A DNA stretch of 51,969 bases, taken from the NCBI GenBank assembly GCA_029856155.1, contig JAHQWL010000027.1:1-51969 (forward strand). Direction: 5' to 3'. The notes under the pieces were generated by a model, which saw only the letters and a list, made by a program, of their open reading frames with translations, was not told the origin of the DNA and did not search any database. Position numbers and translations under genes: made by a program. Below, piece by piece: positions 26,844-33,818 of this stretch (position 1 is its first letter; the number at the start of each line of letters is the position of its first letter). Source of the stretch: Promethearchaeia archaeon. Its GTDB lineage: Archaea > Asgardarchaeota > Lokiarchaeia > Sigyniarchaeales > SOKP01.

Positions 26844-27335
26844 TTACATAATGAATTCTGGCTGAAAAAATTCTTCTAAAAATTTTATAATTTTATCTAA
26901 AACTTTTTTTTTGAATGTAATACGATCTGTTTTGAAATTATATTCCAGAACAGATGTTTCTTTTTCAGTTGAAATGCCTATAAATACAAGTCCTACTGGT
27001 TTTTCTGGTGTCCCTCCAGTTGGACCGGCAATACCACTAATTCCAATTCCAATTTCAACATTAGAGAGAATTCTTATATTGTTAGCTAGTGCTTTTACAA
27101 CATTTTCTGATACTGCCCCAAATTTCTCAATGTTATTCGGATCTACATTGAGTAGATCTATTTTTGCTTGATTGCTATAACATACAATTCCTCTTTCGAA
27201 GACTTTTGATGCTCCAGAAATATTAGTAAACATATGTGATACAAAACCACCCGTACAGCTTTCAGCAATAGAAATCTTTAAATTTTGCTCTGAAAAATTA
27301 CTAATGAGTTTTTCTATTCTTTTTAAGATATCCAT
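26844..27335 (-). CDS. pncC: PncC/CinA C-terminal family amidase
   Basis: A 163-residue stand-alone CinA C-terminal domain, the nicotinamide mononucleotide deamidase that returns NMN to nicotinate mononucleotide in NAD salvage. Visible signatures are SIAESCTGGFVSHMFTNISG, RGIVCYSNQAKIDLL, GAVSENVV and GISGIAGPTGGTPEKPVG. Length fits the stand-alone enzyme. ATG at 27335. The zinc-ribbon membrane gene ends 8 bp upstream on the same strand, so they are probably co-transcribed. Confidence 0.92.
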   Translation of the reverse strand: MDILKRIEKLISNFSEQNLKISIAESCTGGFVSHMFTNISGASKVFERGIVCYSNQAKIDLLNVDPNNIEKFGAVSENVVKALANNIRILSNVEIGIGISGIAGPTGGTPEKPVGLVFIGISTEKETSVLEYNFKTDRITFKKKVLDKIIKFLEEFFQPEFIM

Positions 27336-27343
27336 GATTTCAA

Positions 27344-27790
27344 TTACCTTTGAATCTCAAACTTTTTCCCGCATGACCCACAAAATACGGCCTCTTTATT
27401 TAGAGGGTTACCGCAATGGGGACAATGCCATTTTATTGTGGATTTTAGAGAAGGAGCTAAAACTTTATAAATTTCTGGTTGTTTTTCTCCAAATGGTTTA
27501 TATTCTAGGTTTTTTTCAGAAGCTTTATCAAAACATTTTGGGCAATAAATCTTCTTCTGTAATCCATAATATATAAGATAGGGATTGATTATCAAAAAAC
27601 CCCACATGAAAAAGATAAAAAGAAAAATCTCTGATAAAATTGAAAGAGATACAATAGTAATTGTGGTAAATATAATCAACATTAATACTGCAAAAATTCC
27701 AAATATTTTAATATTAAATCTCGGTCGAGTAGGAAACACATTCATGCAACAGCTCTGGCAAAAAACCATATTGTTTATATCTTGAACCAT
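27344..27790 (-). CDS. Two-TM membrane protein flanked by zinc ribbons
   Basis: A 148-residue protein from ATG 27790 (TTG 27799 adds three). A CxxC pair near the N-terminus (CQSC) and another (CPKC) after the membrane part could form one zinc site. Two adjacent membrane helices lie at about 28-80. The C-terminal end has a second zinc ribbon, CPHCGNPLNKEAVFCGSCGKK. Both ribbons should be cytoplasmic. The function is unknown; similar ribbon-plus-TM proteins are common in archaea. It lies just upstream of pncC on the same strand. Confidence 0.7.
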   Translation of the reverse strand: MVQDINNMVFCQSCCMNVFPTRPRFNIKIFGIFAVLMLIIFTTITIVSLSILSEIFLFIFFMWGFLIINPYLIYYGLQKKIYCPKCFDKASEKNLEYKPFGEKQPEIYKVLAPSLKSTIKWHCPHCGNPLNKEAVFCGSCGKKFEIQR

Positions 27791-27940
27791 AAATCTCAAT
27801 GTAAAGATTTAAAATGAGTTGTTATTATTTATATAAATTAATAACAAATAAAATTAAATAAAAAAATATTATTGTATACTTTTGATAAATATTGCATTAA
27901 AAACAGAATTAAACAAAATTTATTTAAACGAGTGATTTAA

Positions 27941-28480
27941 ATGGGAAAAAATGATGGTGCTAAAGGATTTGTATTCAAAATAACTGTAATTGGTAATGGA
28001 GCGGTTGGAAAGACTTCCTTAATTAAGAAATATACGCAGGGTAGCTTTCAAAAAGATTATATTAAAACATTAGGTGCCCAATTTTCGAAATATGATGAAG
28101 AAATAGACGGGGATAATTGTAAATTGTTTTTTTGGGATATTGCAGGGCAAGATGAGTTTAACTTTATGCGTCCTACATTTTATAAGGGAAGTAAGGCTGC
28201 AATTATAGTATTCTCTCATACTGATGAAGATAGTTATAATAATATAGTGGAATGGCATGAGGATATTAAAAAGTACACCGGAGACCTCCCTATTGTCTTG
28301 TTTGGTAATAAAACTGATTTAGTTGATGAAAAAAATATAAAGGATGAAAAAGTAAAGGAAATAGTAGATGAAAGAAACTTTCTTGGCTATTATAAAACAT
28401 CTGCAAAGACCGGACAAGGGGTTTTCGAAGCATTTCAGGCAATAATAAAAGAGTTATACAACAAATATAAAGAAGAATAG
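27941..28480 (+). CDS. Rab-like small GTPase
   Basis: A 179-residue Ras-superfamily GTPase with a canonical nucleotide site: G1 GNGAVGKT (18-25), switch I TLGAQF, G3 DIAGQD (66-71, catalytic Gln present), G4 GNKTD (122-126), G5 TSAKTG (SAK 154-156). Overall it is closest in pattern to Rab proteins. The C-terminus KYKEE has no prenylation cysteine. It opens a plus-strand cluster: a thioredoxin-like gene starts 3 bp after the stop, then a V4R-like gene and another GTPase. Confidence 0.93.
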   Translation: MGKNDGAKGFVFKITVIGNGAVGKTSLIKKYTQGSFQKDYIKTLGAQFSKYDEEIDGDNCKLFFWDIAGQDEFNFMRPTFYKGSKAAIIVFSHTDEDSYNNIVEWHEDIKKYTGDLPIVLFGNKTDLVDEKNIKDEKVKEIVDERNFLGYYKTSAKTGQGVFEAFQAIIKELYNKYKEE

Positions 28481-28483
28481 AAA

Positions 28484-28783
28484 ATGTTTGATGATATCAA
28501 TCAAGGATATCCAAAAATTTTATTTTTCTCGTCAAATCATTGTGCTCCTTGCAGACCAGTCGAAGAAATGTTAAAGAAAATAAATATTTCGCTTTTCGGT
28601 AAAAAACTACGAATAGAAAAAATATCAATTGATCTTGAAGAGAATCGTCAATTTACACAAGAATATCGTATTACTTCCGTACCCACATTAATCATAGCAG
28701 ATAAAAGAATATCCGTAAATATTCAAGAAGAAGAAATCATAGATGCGATACTTTATGCGTTTATATCTTCGGTTAAATTATAA
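28484..28783 (+). CDS. Thioredoxin-like protein
   Basis: A 99-residue thioredoxin-fold protein. The redox motif is CAPC (20-23) after a strand (KILFFSSNH), and the conserved cis-proline lies in SVPTLI (Pro67). The usual Trp before CxxC is His here. No signal peptide, so cytosolic. Starting 3 bp after a GTPase stop, it is almost certainly translated from the same mRNA and may control a thiol on a partner; the downstream V4R-like protein carries several cysteines. Confidence 0.88.
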   Translation: MFDDINQGYPKILFFSSNHCAPCRPVEEMLKKINISLFGKKLRIEKISIDLEENRQFTQEYRITSVPTLIIADKRISVNIQEEEIIDAILYAFISSVKL

Positions 28784-28840
28784 TTATAAAACAAAAATAA
28801 AAAATAAAATAAAATATAAATTAAAATAAAGTGAACGTTA

Positions 28841-29320
28841 ATGGATAGGCAATTACTCTCTAAAATACTAGCCCAAATGAGAAAAAATTTAAAAGAGGGC
28901 AAATCAATTGGAGATATGAAAGTTGGTGCACTATTAGCATTAGGTCACCAACTAGAGGCAATTTTTTACTATTTAGGACATGAATTAGGAAGTACCTTAA
29001 AGGTTAAGACCGTAAAGGATATATATCAAATTCCGGAGGAATTAAAGCGAATTATTAACGAATTTAATCTTGGATCAGTTGAAATAACTGAAAGTACGGA
29101 TGAAATTATACAATTAAAACTAAAAGATCATTCATCTATAAAAGATTTAATTAAAAAAGGAATTAAAACTACAGGAAGCTTCTGTTCATTTGAAGCGGGA
29201 TTATTAGCAGGTATTGTAGAAAAACTAAGTGATCGTCATTGTTTTGCTCAAGAACTCGGATGTAGTTTACAAACTGGTGAGAATTTCTGTACTTTTATGC
29301 TCGTTTTCCAGAAGGATTAA
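28841..29320 (+). CDS. V4R/Bet3-like domain protein
   Basis: A 159-residue protein. The second half matches the V4R domain, which shares its fold with Bet3-type TRAPP subunits: a strand, then GSFCSFEAGLLAGIVEKL (113-130), then AQELGCSLQTGENFCTFML (136-154), with cysteines at 115, 134, 141 and 150 placed as in V4R. V4R domains bind small ligands or metals in bacteria and archaea; Bet3 relatives form Rab-activating TRAPP complexes in eukaryotes. The gene lies between two Rab-like GTPases, 57 bp after the thioredoxin-like gene. A regulatory role for those GTPases is inferred from context only. Confidence 0.75.
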   Translation: MDRQLLSKILAQMRKNLKEGKSIGDMKVGALLALGHQLEAIFYYLGHELGSTLKVKTVKDIYQIPEELKRIINEFNLGSVEITESTDEIIQLKLKDHSSIKDLIKKGIKTTGSFCSFEAGLLAGIVEKLSDRHCFAQELGCSLQTGENFCTFMLVFQKD

Positions 29321-29552
29321 TTTTATAACTTATTTTTTTGCTACTATTTTTTCAGGAAAAGTTTTTGACTCTAATAAAAGTGTACTAATTAATTTTAAAA
29401 GGTTATTAGAAAATTATTAATAATTATAAACTATATTTTGAATATAAATGAAAATTGTAATTTTATTATTTTAGTGATATAAAACCAAAAAATTGAAATT
29501 AATGTCTATTTAGTTGATTAATTAAACCAAATTAATAAAAAGGGTTCATAGG

Positions 29553-30071
29553 ATGTCATATATTATAAAATTGGTGCTTCTTGGAGAAGCAAATGTAGGA
29601 AAAACGTCATTAGTTTATAGATTTATCGAAAATAAGTTCAGAGAAAATTATAAAAGTACCCTAGGAGTGAATCTTTTAAAAAAGGATATGGAAATTGACA
29701 AATATGGCAGTGTATCTGCTCAAATCTGGGATCTTGGTGGACAAGAATCTTTTAAATCTCTTAGAAAGCTCTATTTGGAAGGTGCAAATGGTGCGCTTCT
29801 AGTCTATGATATGACTAATAAAAAATCTTATGAAAAACTTGATGAATGGGTTCAAAGTTTTAGAGAAGCTAGAGATGATGCACCTATAATATTAATAGGA
29901 AACAAATCTGATTTGAAAAATCAAATTAAAATAACTGAAAGTGAATCAAAAGAATATGCTACAGTTAATAATTTAGGAATCATTATTACTTCTGCGAAAA
30001 CTGGTCAAAATGTCGAAGAAGCATTCATTGAGCTGTCAAGTAAAATTATAGATAAGATTTCAAACGTTTAA
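29553..30071 (+). CDS. Ras/Rab-like small GTPase
   Basis: A 172-residue GTPase. G1 GEANVGKT (11-18), switch I STLGVN, G3 DLGGQE (60-65, catalytic Gln present, Gly for the usual Ala), G4 NKSD (117-120), G5 TSAKTG (SAK 147-149). No C-terminal cysteine. GG before ATG 29553 may serve as a weak ribosome-binding site. It is the last gene of the GTPase-thioredoxin-V4R-GTPase run, with a 232-base AT-rich gap before it, so it may have its own promoter. A hairpin-like repeat follows the stop. Confidence 0.93.
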   Translation: MSYIIKLVLLGEANVGKTSLVYRFIENKFRENYKSTLGVNLLKKDMEIDKYGSVSAQIWDLGGQESFKSLRKLYLEGANGALLVYDMTNKKSYEKLDEWVQSFREARDDAPIILIGNKSDLKNQIKITESESKEYATVNNLGIIITSAKTGQNVEEAFIELSSKIIDKISNV

Positions 30072-30091
30072 AATTCGTTAAAAAGATTTTA

Positions 30092-30148
30092 GATAGTTTC
30101 TTTTTCTTTATTAATTTTTTAAAAAGAAATCTTTGTGAGTGAACTATC
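30092..30148 (+). terminator. Imperfect hairpin after the GTPase gene
   Basis: TTTCTTTTT (30097-30105) pairs with AAAAAGAAA (30121-30129), and an outer GATAGTT (30092-30098) matches AACTATC (30142-30148). The two pairings share bases and would need a bulge, so only one stem can fully form. It lies 20 bases after the stop and before the TBP promoter; a terminator is the simplest reading. Confidence 0.35.
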
Positions 30149-30217
30149 AACTATTAAAATTTTGTGCGTTTAACAGTAATCTTTTTTAAATCTACCACCT
30201 TTATAAAGGAAGATTTA

Positions 30218-30246
30218 TTTAAATAAAATTAACAAGGAAACCTTGT
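30218..30246 (+). promoter_or_regulatory. Candidate TBP promoter: TATA box plus palindrome
   Basis: TTTAAATAA (30218-30226) looks like an archaeal TATA box. A transcription start would be expected about 25 bases downstream, near 30248. Exactly between lies a perfect 6-bp inverted repeat, ACAAGG-AAA-CCTTGT (30232-30246). The placement suits an operator or an RNA hairpin at the transcript start. The TBP start codon is at 30304. Confidence 0.4.
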
Positions 30247-30303
30247 AATAAAGAATATTTTAATTTTACAATTTCCAAATCATAATTATCACTTAATATT
30301 ATC

Positions 30304-30981
30304 ATGTCAGATGAAGAATTTGATGACGAATTTGAAAATGAATTTGATGAAGAAGGGGAAGAAGAGGAAAAAGGCGAATATGATTATGAAACTGATTTAG
30401 ATTATAAAATAGAGAATGTCGTCGCAACAGTAGTAGTAGAGATTACAGAAAAAATTGATCTTAATCAAATAGCAAGAAGGCACGCTGAGGTTGAATATAA
30501 TCCTGAACGTTTTCCCGGTTTAGTAATGAGAATTGAAAAACCTCGTGCTACGATATTGATATTTTCTACGGGGAAAATGGTAGTTACGGGTCTTAGACAA
30601 GCAGCAGAAGCAGAAAAAGTTGTTGATAAAGTAGTAAAGAACATTAGAAAAGCAGGTATAAAATTATCTAATCCCGAAATCACCATTCAAAATATAGTAG
30701 CTTCTGGTGATCTTCATACAAATATTGATCTTAATATGGCGGCAATTGTAATGGAATATGCTATGTATGAACCAGAAGTCTTTCCTGGCTTAATTTACCG
30801 TATGCAAGATCCTAAAACAGTATTTCTAATTTTTTCAACTGGAAGGATTGTGTGTACGGGTGCAAAAAAAAAAGAAATTGTAAGAGATGCAGTATTAAAA
30901 CTAAATCAACAAGTTAGAGAATTAGGAGTAGCAAGAAAAGATATTGGAGACTCAGAATATCAAGATATCACTTTTATCTAA
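30304..30981 (+). CDS. tbp: TATA-box-binding protein with acidic N-terminal extension
   Basis: A 225-residue TBP, which binds promoter TATA boxes and recruits TFB and RNA polymerase. Two saddle repeats are visible: ENVVATVVV...FPGLVMRIEKPRATILIFSTGKMVVTG (about 37-120) and IQNIVASGDL...FPGLIYRMQDPKTVFLIFSTGRIVCTG (about 126-215). Archaeal TBPs are usually about 180 residues; here the first ~34 residues are an added stretch of mostly Asp and Glu. The extension is in frame from a good ATG and has no internal Met near the core start, so it is real if the annotation frame is used. Function of the extension is unknown. Confidence 0.96.
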   Translation: MSDEEFDDEFENEFDEEGEEEEKGEYDYETDLDYKIENVVATVVVEITEKIDLNQIARRHAEVEYNPERFPGLVMRIEKPRATILIFSTGKMVVTGLRQAAEAEKVVDKVVKNIRKAGIKLSNPEITIQNIVASGDLHTNIDLNMAAIVMEYAMYEPEVFPGLIYRMQDPKTVFLIFSTGRIVCTGAKKKEIVRDAVLKLNQQVRELGVARKDIGDSEYQDITFI

Positions 30982-31009
30982 AAAATTTTTATTATTATTA
31001 AAAATTCAA

Positions 31010-31020
31010 TTTTTTTTTTT
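31010..31020 (+). terminator. Oligo-T terminator after tbp
   Basis: Eleven consecutive T residues about 30 bases after the TBP stop, the archaeal U-tract type. Confidence 0.55.
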
Positions 31021-31061
31021 GTTTCGCTAATCCTGTCTAAATAGATATTAAAAAAAGATTT

Positions 31062-31400
31062 TCAAATAGATTTCTTTGCGTTTATAGCATTTATAGAATT
31101 AATATATTCATTATAGAATACCTTAACCAAATTATACTCTTTAGCTTTATTAAGTGCTAATAGAAGTAGTTGATTAAGAGATTTGCTATTATTAATCTCG
31201 TATATATCAGTACTGAGTCCTATTTTATCACTATATTGGTCAAGGAAATTACATATTATGTACCTATTTTCATTTCTCATGTTAATTTTATTCAGAGCAC
31301 CAAACATTCGTAGAATTAAAGGTGTCTGAAATCTAATTTTATTATGGTTTAATGTTTGGAACATCTTTAAATATTTATTTCGTTTTAAGGAAACCGACAT
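31062..31400 (-). CDS. Hypothetical small protein
   Basis: A 112-residue, mostly helical, Asn- and Lys-rich protein with no recognised motif. It starts at ATG 31400 and lies 86 bp downstream of the acylphosphatase gene on the same strand. Codon use is typical of the window, but the lack of any pattern means it could be a spurious frame or a decayed gene. Confidence 0.45.
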   Translation of the reverse strand: MSVSLKRNKYLKMFQTLNHNKIRFQTPLILRMFGALNKINMRNENRYIICNFLDQYSDKIGLSTDIYEINNSKSLNQLLLLALNKAKEYNLVKVFYNEYINSINAINAKKSI

Positions 31401-31486
31401 AAATAAAGAATTTAAACAATCCTTTTTAAAAGAAAGTATTACTAAGATATTATCTTCAACTTTTTTAGAAAACTTTTTTAGTAAAA

Positions 31487-31771
31487 TTAGGATTCGATTA
31501 TATAATCAAAATCTTTAAATTCATTTGTTGGCAATGAATATTCATATTCAACTTTTTCTACTTGAGCATGCTTAGGACCACCTTTTGAAAATTCTAAAAG
31601 TTCATTTAATTTATCTTTAGAGCCTTCTGCTTCGATATAGACGGTTCCATTCGGCAAATTTTTAACATATCCCGTTAAACCTAAATTCCGAGCAAACTTT
31701 CGAGTAGTATAACGAAAAAAAACGCCTTGGACATATCCAAATACTTTAATTTTTATCTTAGATTCATTCAT
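31487..31771 (-). CDS. acyP: Acylphosphatase
   Basis: A 94-residue acylphosphatase, which hydrolyses carboxyl-phosphate bonds such as acetyl or carbamoyl phosphate. The signature GYVQGVFFRYTTRKFARNLG holds the phosphate-binding loop and catalytic Arg, and the catalytic Asn lies in GYVKNLPNGTV. Length and ferredoxin-like strand order fit. Its ATG overlaps the stop of the upstream longin-wHTH gene by 4 bp, so the pair is translationally coupled. Confidence 0.93.
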   Translation of the reverse strand: MNESKIKIKVFGYVQGVFFRYTTRKFARNLGLTGYVKNLPNGTVYIEAEGSKDKLNELLEFSKGGPKHAQVEKVEYEYSLPTNEFKDFDYIIES

Positions 31772-32403
31772 ATCTTTAAAAAATAAAAATCTTTCTCAGA
31801 GTTATATCCTATAACTTCACTTTTTACAAGTGTTTCAAGAACATTAAATAACCATTTCTTGCTTGTGTTTATCACTCTTTTAAAATCTTCAACACTTGCA
31901 GAATCTTTTATTGCTAATAAAAATAGTATTTTACTTTTCACTGATAGATGATCTGATTTTGTGATATAATTAAATTTTACTTCATAGTCATATTCTCGGG
32001 TTTTTAAAAACGCTACTTCATTGCTTAATTTGGAGATAACCTCATCAGTGGTTCGGAACGCATCTAAACTGATAAGAAACATACTTTCTAAATGTTCTTT
32101 TAGCTTTTCTTCTTGTGTTTCTTTTTCTATTTCTTGATTAAATTTTTCCAGAATTTCTAAATAATCATTACCATCATCGTATTTACTTAATACTAAAACA
32201 AGTATCATTTCCTTATTTTCGTTATAATAAGATACTGAGTTCCAATTTTTCTCTTCTGTAATAATGTAGGATTCAGTAAAGTTATGCGATATTGTTATTT
32301 GTTGAACCACGGGATCTGGGATTTCTAGATCTTCTGGGTATTTCAAATAAATCATTCCTCCCTCAACTACATCCCATCTAATTAAAAAAATCCCGTTCGG
32401 CAT
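31768..32403 (-). CDS. Longin-like domain fused to winged-helix domain
   Basis: A 211-residue soluble protein. Residues 1-95 form a small alpha/beta domain beginning GIFLIRWDVVEGGMIYLKYP, with strands at SYIITEEKNW, SVSYYN and MILVLVLSKYDD, resembling longin-like sensor domains of archaea. A charged helical linker follows. The C-terminal ~70 residues look like a winged helix (SVKSKILFLLAIKDSASVED, then KRVINTSKKWLFNVLETLVK and a short wing). It may sense a ligand or partner and act on DNA, but neither is shown. Coupled by a 4-bp overlap to acylphosphatase. Confidence 0.68.
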   Translation of the reverse strand: MPNGIFLIRWDVVEGGMIYLKYPEDLEIPDPVVQQITISHNFTESYIITEEKNWNSVSYYNENKEMILVLVLSKYDDGNDYLEILEKFNQEIEKETQEEKLKEHLESMFLISLDAFRTTDEVISKLSNEVAFLKTREYDYEVKFNYITKSDHLSVKSKILFLLAIKDSASVEDFKRVINTSKKWLFNVLETLVKSEVIGYNSEKDFYFLKI

Positions 32404-32485
32404 ACCAACATCCAGTTTAAATTCTAATAATTAAATAATCGTTTATTATTAAAAATTTAATTCTTAATTACTTAATTAATCAATT

Positions 32486-32511
32486 ATGATATCATGATAT
32501 ATATGATATAT
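32486..32511. repeat. Three short direct repeats (ATGATAT) in a divergent promoter region
   Basis: ATGATATC, ATGATATAT and ATGATATAT follow one another at 32486, 32494 and 32503. Spacing is 8-9 bases, close to one helical turn. They lie between the divergent longin-wHTH and GIY-YIG genes and could be an operator array, though AT-rich background makes chance plausible. Confidence 0.4.
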
Positions 32512-32594
32512 ATTTGAAGGCAAGTTAGTAAAATTAAACTAAATGTATTGAAATTCCCTAAAAAAATAAATAATACAATGTTGATTTATTACAT

Positions 32595-32600
32595 AGAGGA
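32595..32600 (+). promoter_or_regulatory. Shine-Dalgarno-like site for GIY-YIG gene
   Basis: AGAGGA lies six bases before ATG 32607 and supports that start. Confidence 0.5.
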
Positions 32601-32606
32601 TTTTTT

Positions 32607-32882
32607 ATGGATGTATACTATGTATATATTTTAGAAGTTCTGGCTAAGACGGGAAAAAAAAGTTTTTACACGGGATACACTAATAATCTTTATAGAAGAT
32701 GGCATGAACATCGAAATGGTATAGGGGCTAAATTTTGTCGTGGGAAAAAAAATATTGAGTTAAAATATTTTGAAACGTATCAGAGTAGAAAAGAAGCAAT
32801 GAGAAGAGAATTGCAAATAAAAGGTTTTTCAAGAAAACAAAAACGAGAATTAATAAAGAGTTTAAATGATAAAATAAAGTAG
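32607..32882 (+). CDS. GIY-YIG nuclease-fold protein (UPF0213-like)
   Basis: A 91-residue single-domain GIY-YIG protein. The first motif is YYVYILEV with the second at FYTGYTNNLYRRWHEH, holding the conserved Tyr and Arg; the metal-binding Glu is expected in EAMRRELQIKGFS. Members of this short family have a nuclease fold; activity and role of the short type are not well defined. PSTK starts 13 bp later, so the two genes are in one operon. Confidence 0.88.
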   Translation: MDVYYVYILEVLAKTGKKSFYTGYTNNLYRRWHEHRNGIGAKFCRGKKNIELKYFETYQSRKEAMRRELQIKGFSRKQKRELIKSLNDKIK

Positions 32883-32895
32883 TTGATTTAGTTAA

Positions 32896-33705
32896 TTGGT
32901 TAAAAAAAAATTTTTAATCTGTTTAGTAGGATTACCCGCATCTGGTAAATCTACCTTTGCTAAAATATTAAAAGCTGTAATTGAAAAAAAATATAATAAC
33001 CTGGATGTAAAGATCATTGATCCTGATATAATTAGATTAAATTTGACTTCAACTAAATTTGATTACGAAAAAGAACATATTATTAGAAAAGAGAACCTTA
33101 AGAAAATTAAAAACGAATTAGAAAAAGGGCATATAGTTATTAGTGATGATTTGAACTATTACTCCAGTATGAGACATGATTTAAGAGATATTGCCGATAA
33201 CCTCAATGTTGATTTTTATTCTATTCATATAGCTACTCCCATTGAAATTTGTTTGAAGTGGAATGAAAACAGAGGTGAACCTATTCCAAATATGGTTATT
33301 CAAAGAATCCATGAAAAGTTTGATACTTTTAATAGATATAGTTGGGATGTTGCAGATGCAGTATATGATCTTTCACAAATAGTAGATCTAAACGCTTTAA
33401 TTGATGATTTTATAGAGACTGTCATTGTAAAAGGGTTTAATAGAAATTTTAAACATAAATCCTTGGAAATAAAGAGAGATTTTTCAAATTTGGATAATGA
33501 AAATCTTGATAGAATAACAAGAATTTACGTAGGAAAACTTTTACATCATTCAAGGTATTTACCATTAAAGAAGAGAATTATTAAATTAAGAAAAAATTAT
33601 CTGAAACAAAATAAAAATAGAACTCTTAACGAGCCTGAGATATCAAAATCATTTAAATTTTATTTAGAAAATAATTTAAACATCCAAATTAATGAAGATC
33701 TCTGA
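32896..33705 (+). CDS. pstK: L-seryl-tRNA(Sec) kinase
   Basis: A 269-residue P-loop kinase. Walker A is GLPASGKST (12-20). The segment DDLNYYSSMRHDL (84-96) and PIPNMVIQRIHEKFDTF match archaeal PSTK, the kinase that phosphorylates Ser on tRNA-Sec before SepSecS converts it to selenocysteine. The C-terminal helical region (about 190-269) fits the tRNA-binding domain. It starts at TTG 32896, with no ATG nearby. Selenocysteine use is known in Lokiarchaeota. No other Sec machinery gene is in the window. The GIY-YIG gene lies 13 bp upstream and Cdc48 follows 113 bp downstream. Confidence 0.85.
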   Translation: MVKKKFLICLVGLPASGKSTFAKILKAVIEKKYNNLDVKIIDPDIIRLNLTSTKFDYEKEHIIRKENLKKIKNELEKGHIVISDDLNYYSSMRHDLRDIADNLNVDFYSIHIATPIEICLKWNENRGEPIPNMVIQRIHEKFDTFNRYSWDVADAVYDLSQIVDLNALIDDFIETVIVKGFNRNFKHKSLEIKRDFSNLDNENLDRITRIYVGKLLHHSRYLPLKKRIIKLRKNYLKQNKNRTLNEPEISKSFKFYLENNLNIQINEDL

Positions 33706-33818
33706 TAATTACTTTATTATAAAAATTAAAGAAAAAGAAAATAAACCATCAATTACTTTTCTTTTACAAAGTCAAATTAGATTTTTTAAAAAATTAGATT
33801 TTTATTTATGAATTTAAA

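Noticed and set aside
26911..27171. Open frame antisense to pncC
   Set aside because: Complete overlap with a well-supported gene on the other strand; low-complexity translation rich in Pro/Ile/Thr.
29229..29420. 63-codon frame overlapping the end of the V4R-like gene
   Set aside because: Overlaps the conserved cysteine-rich end of the V4R-like protein in another frame; no motif.
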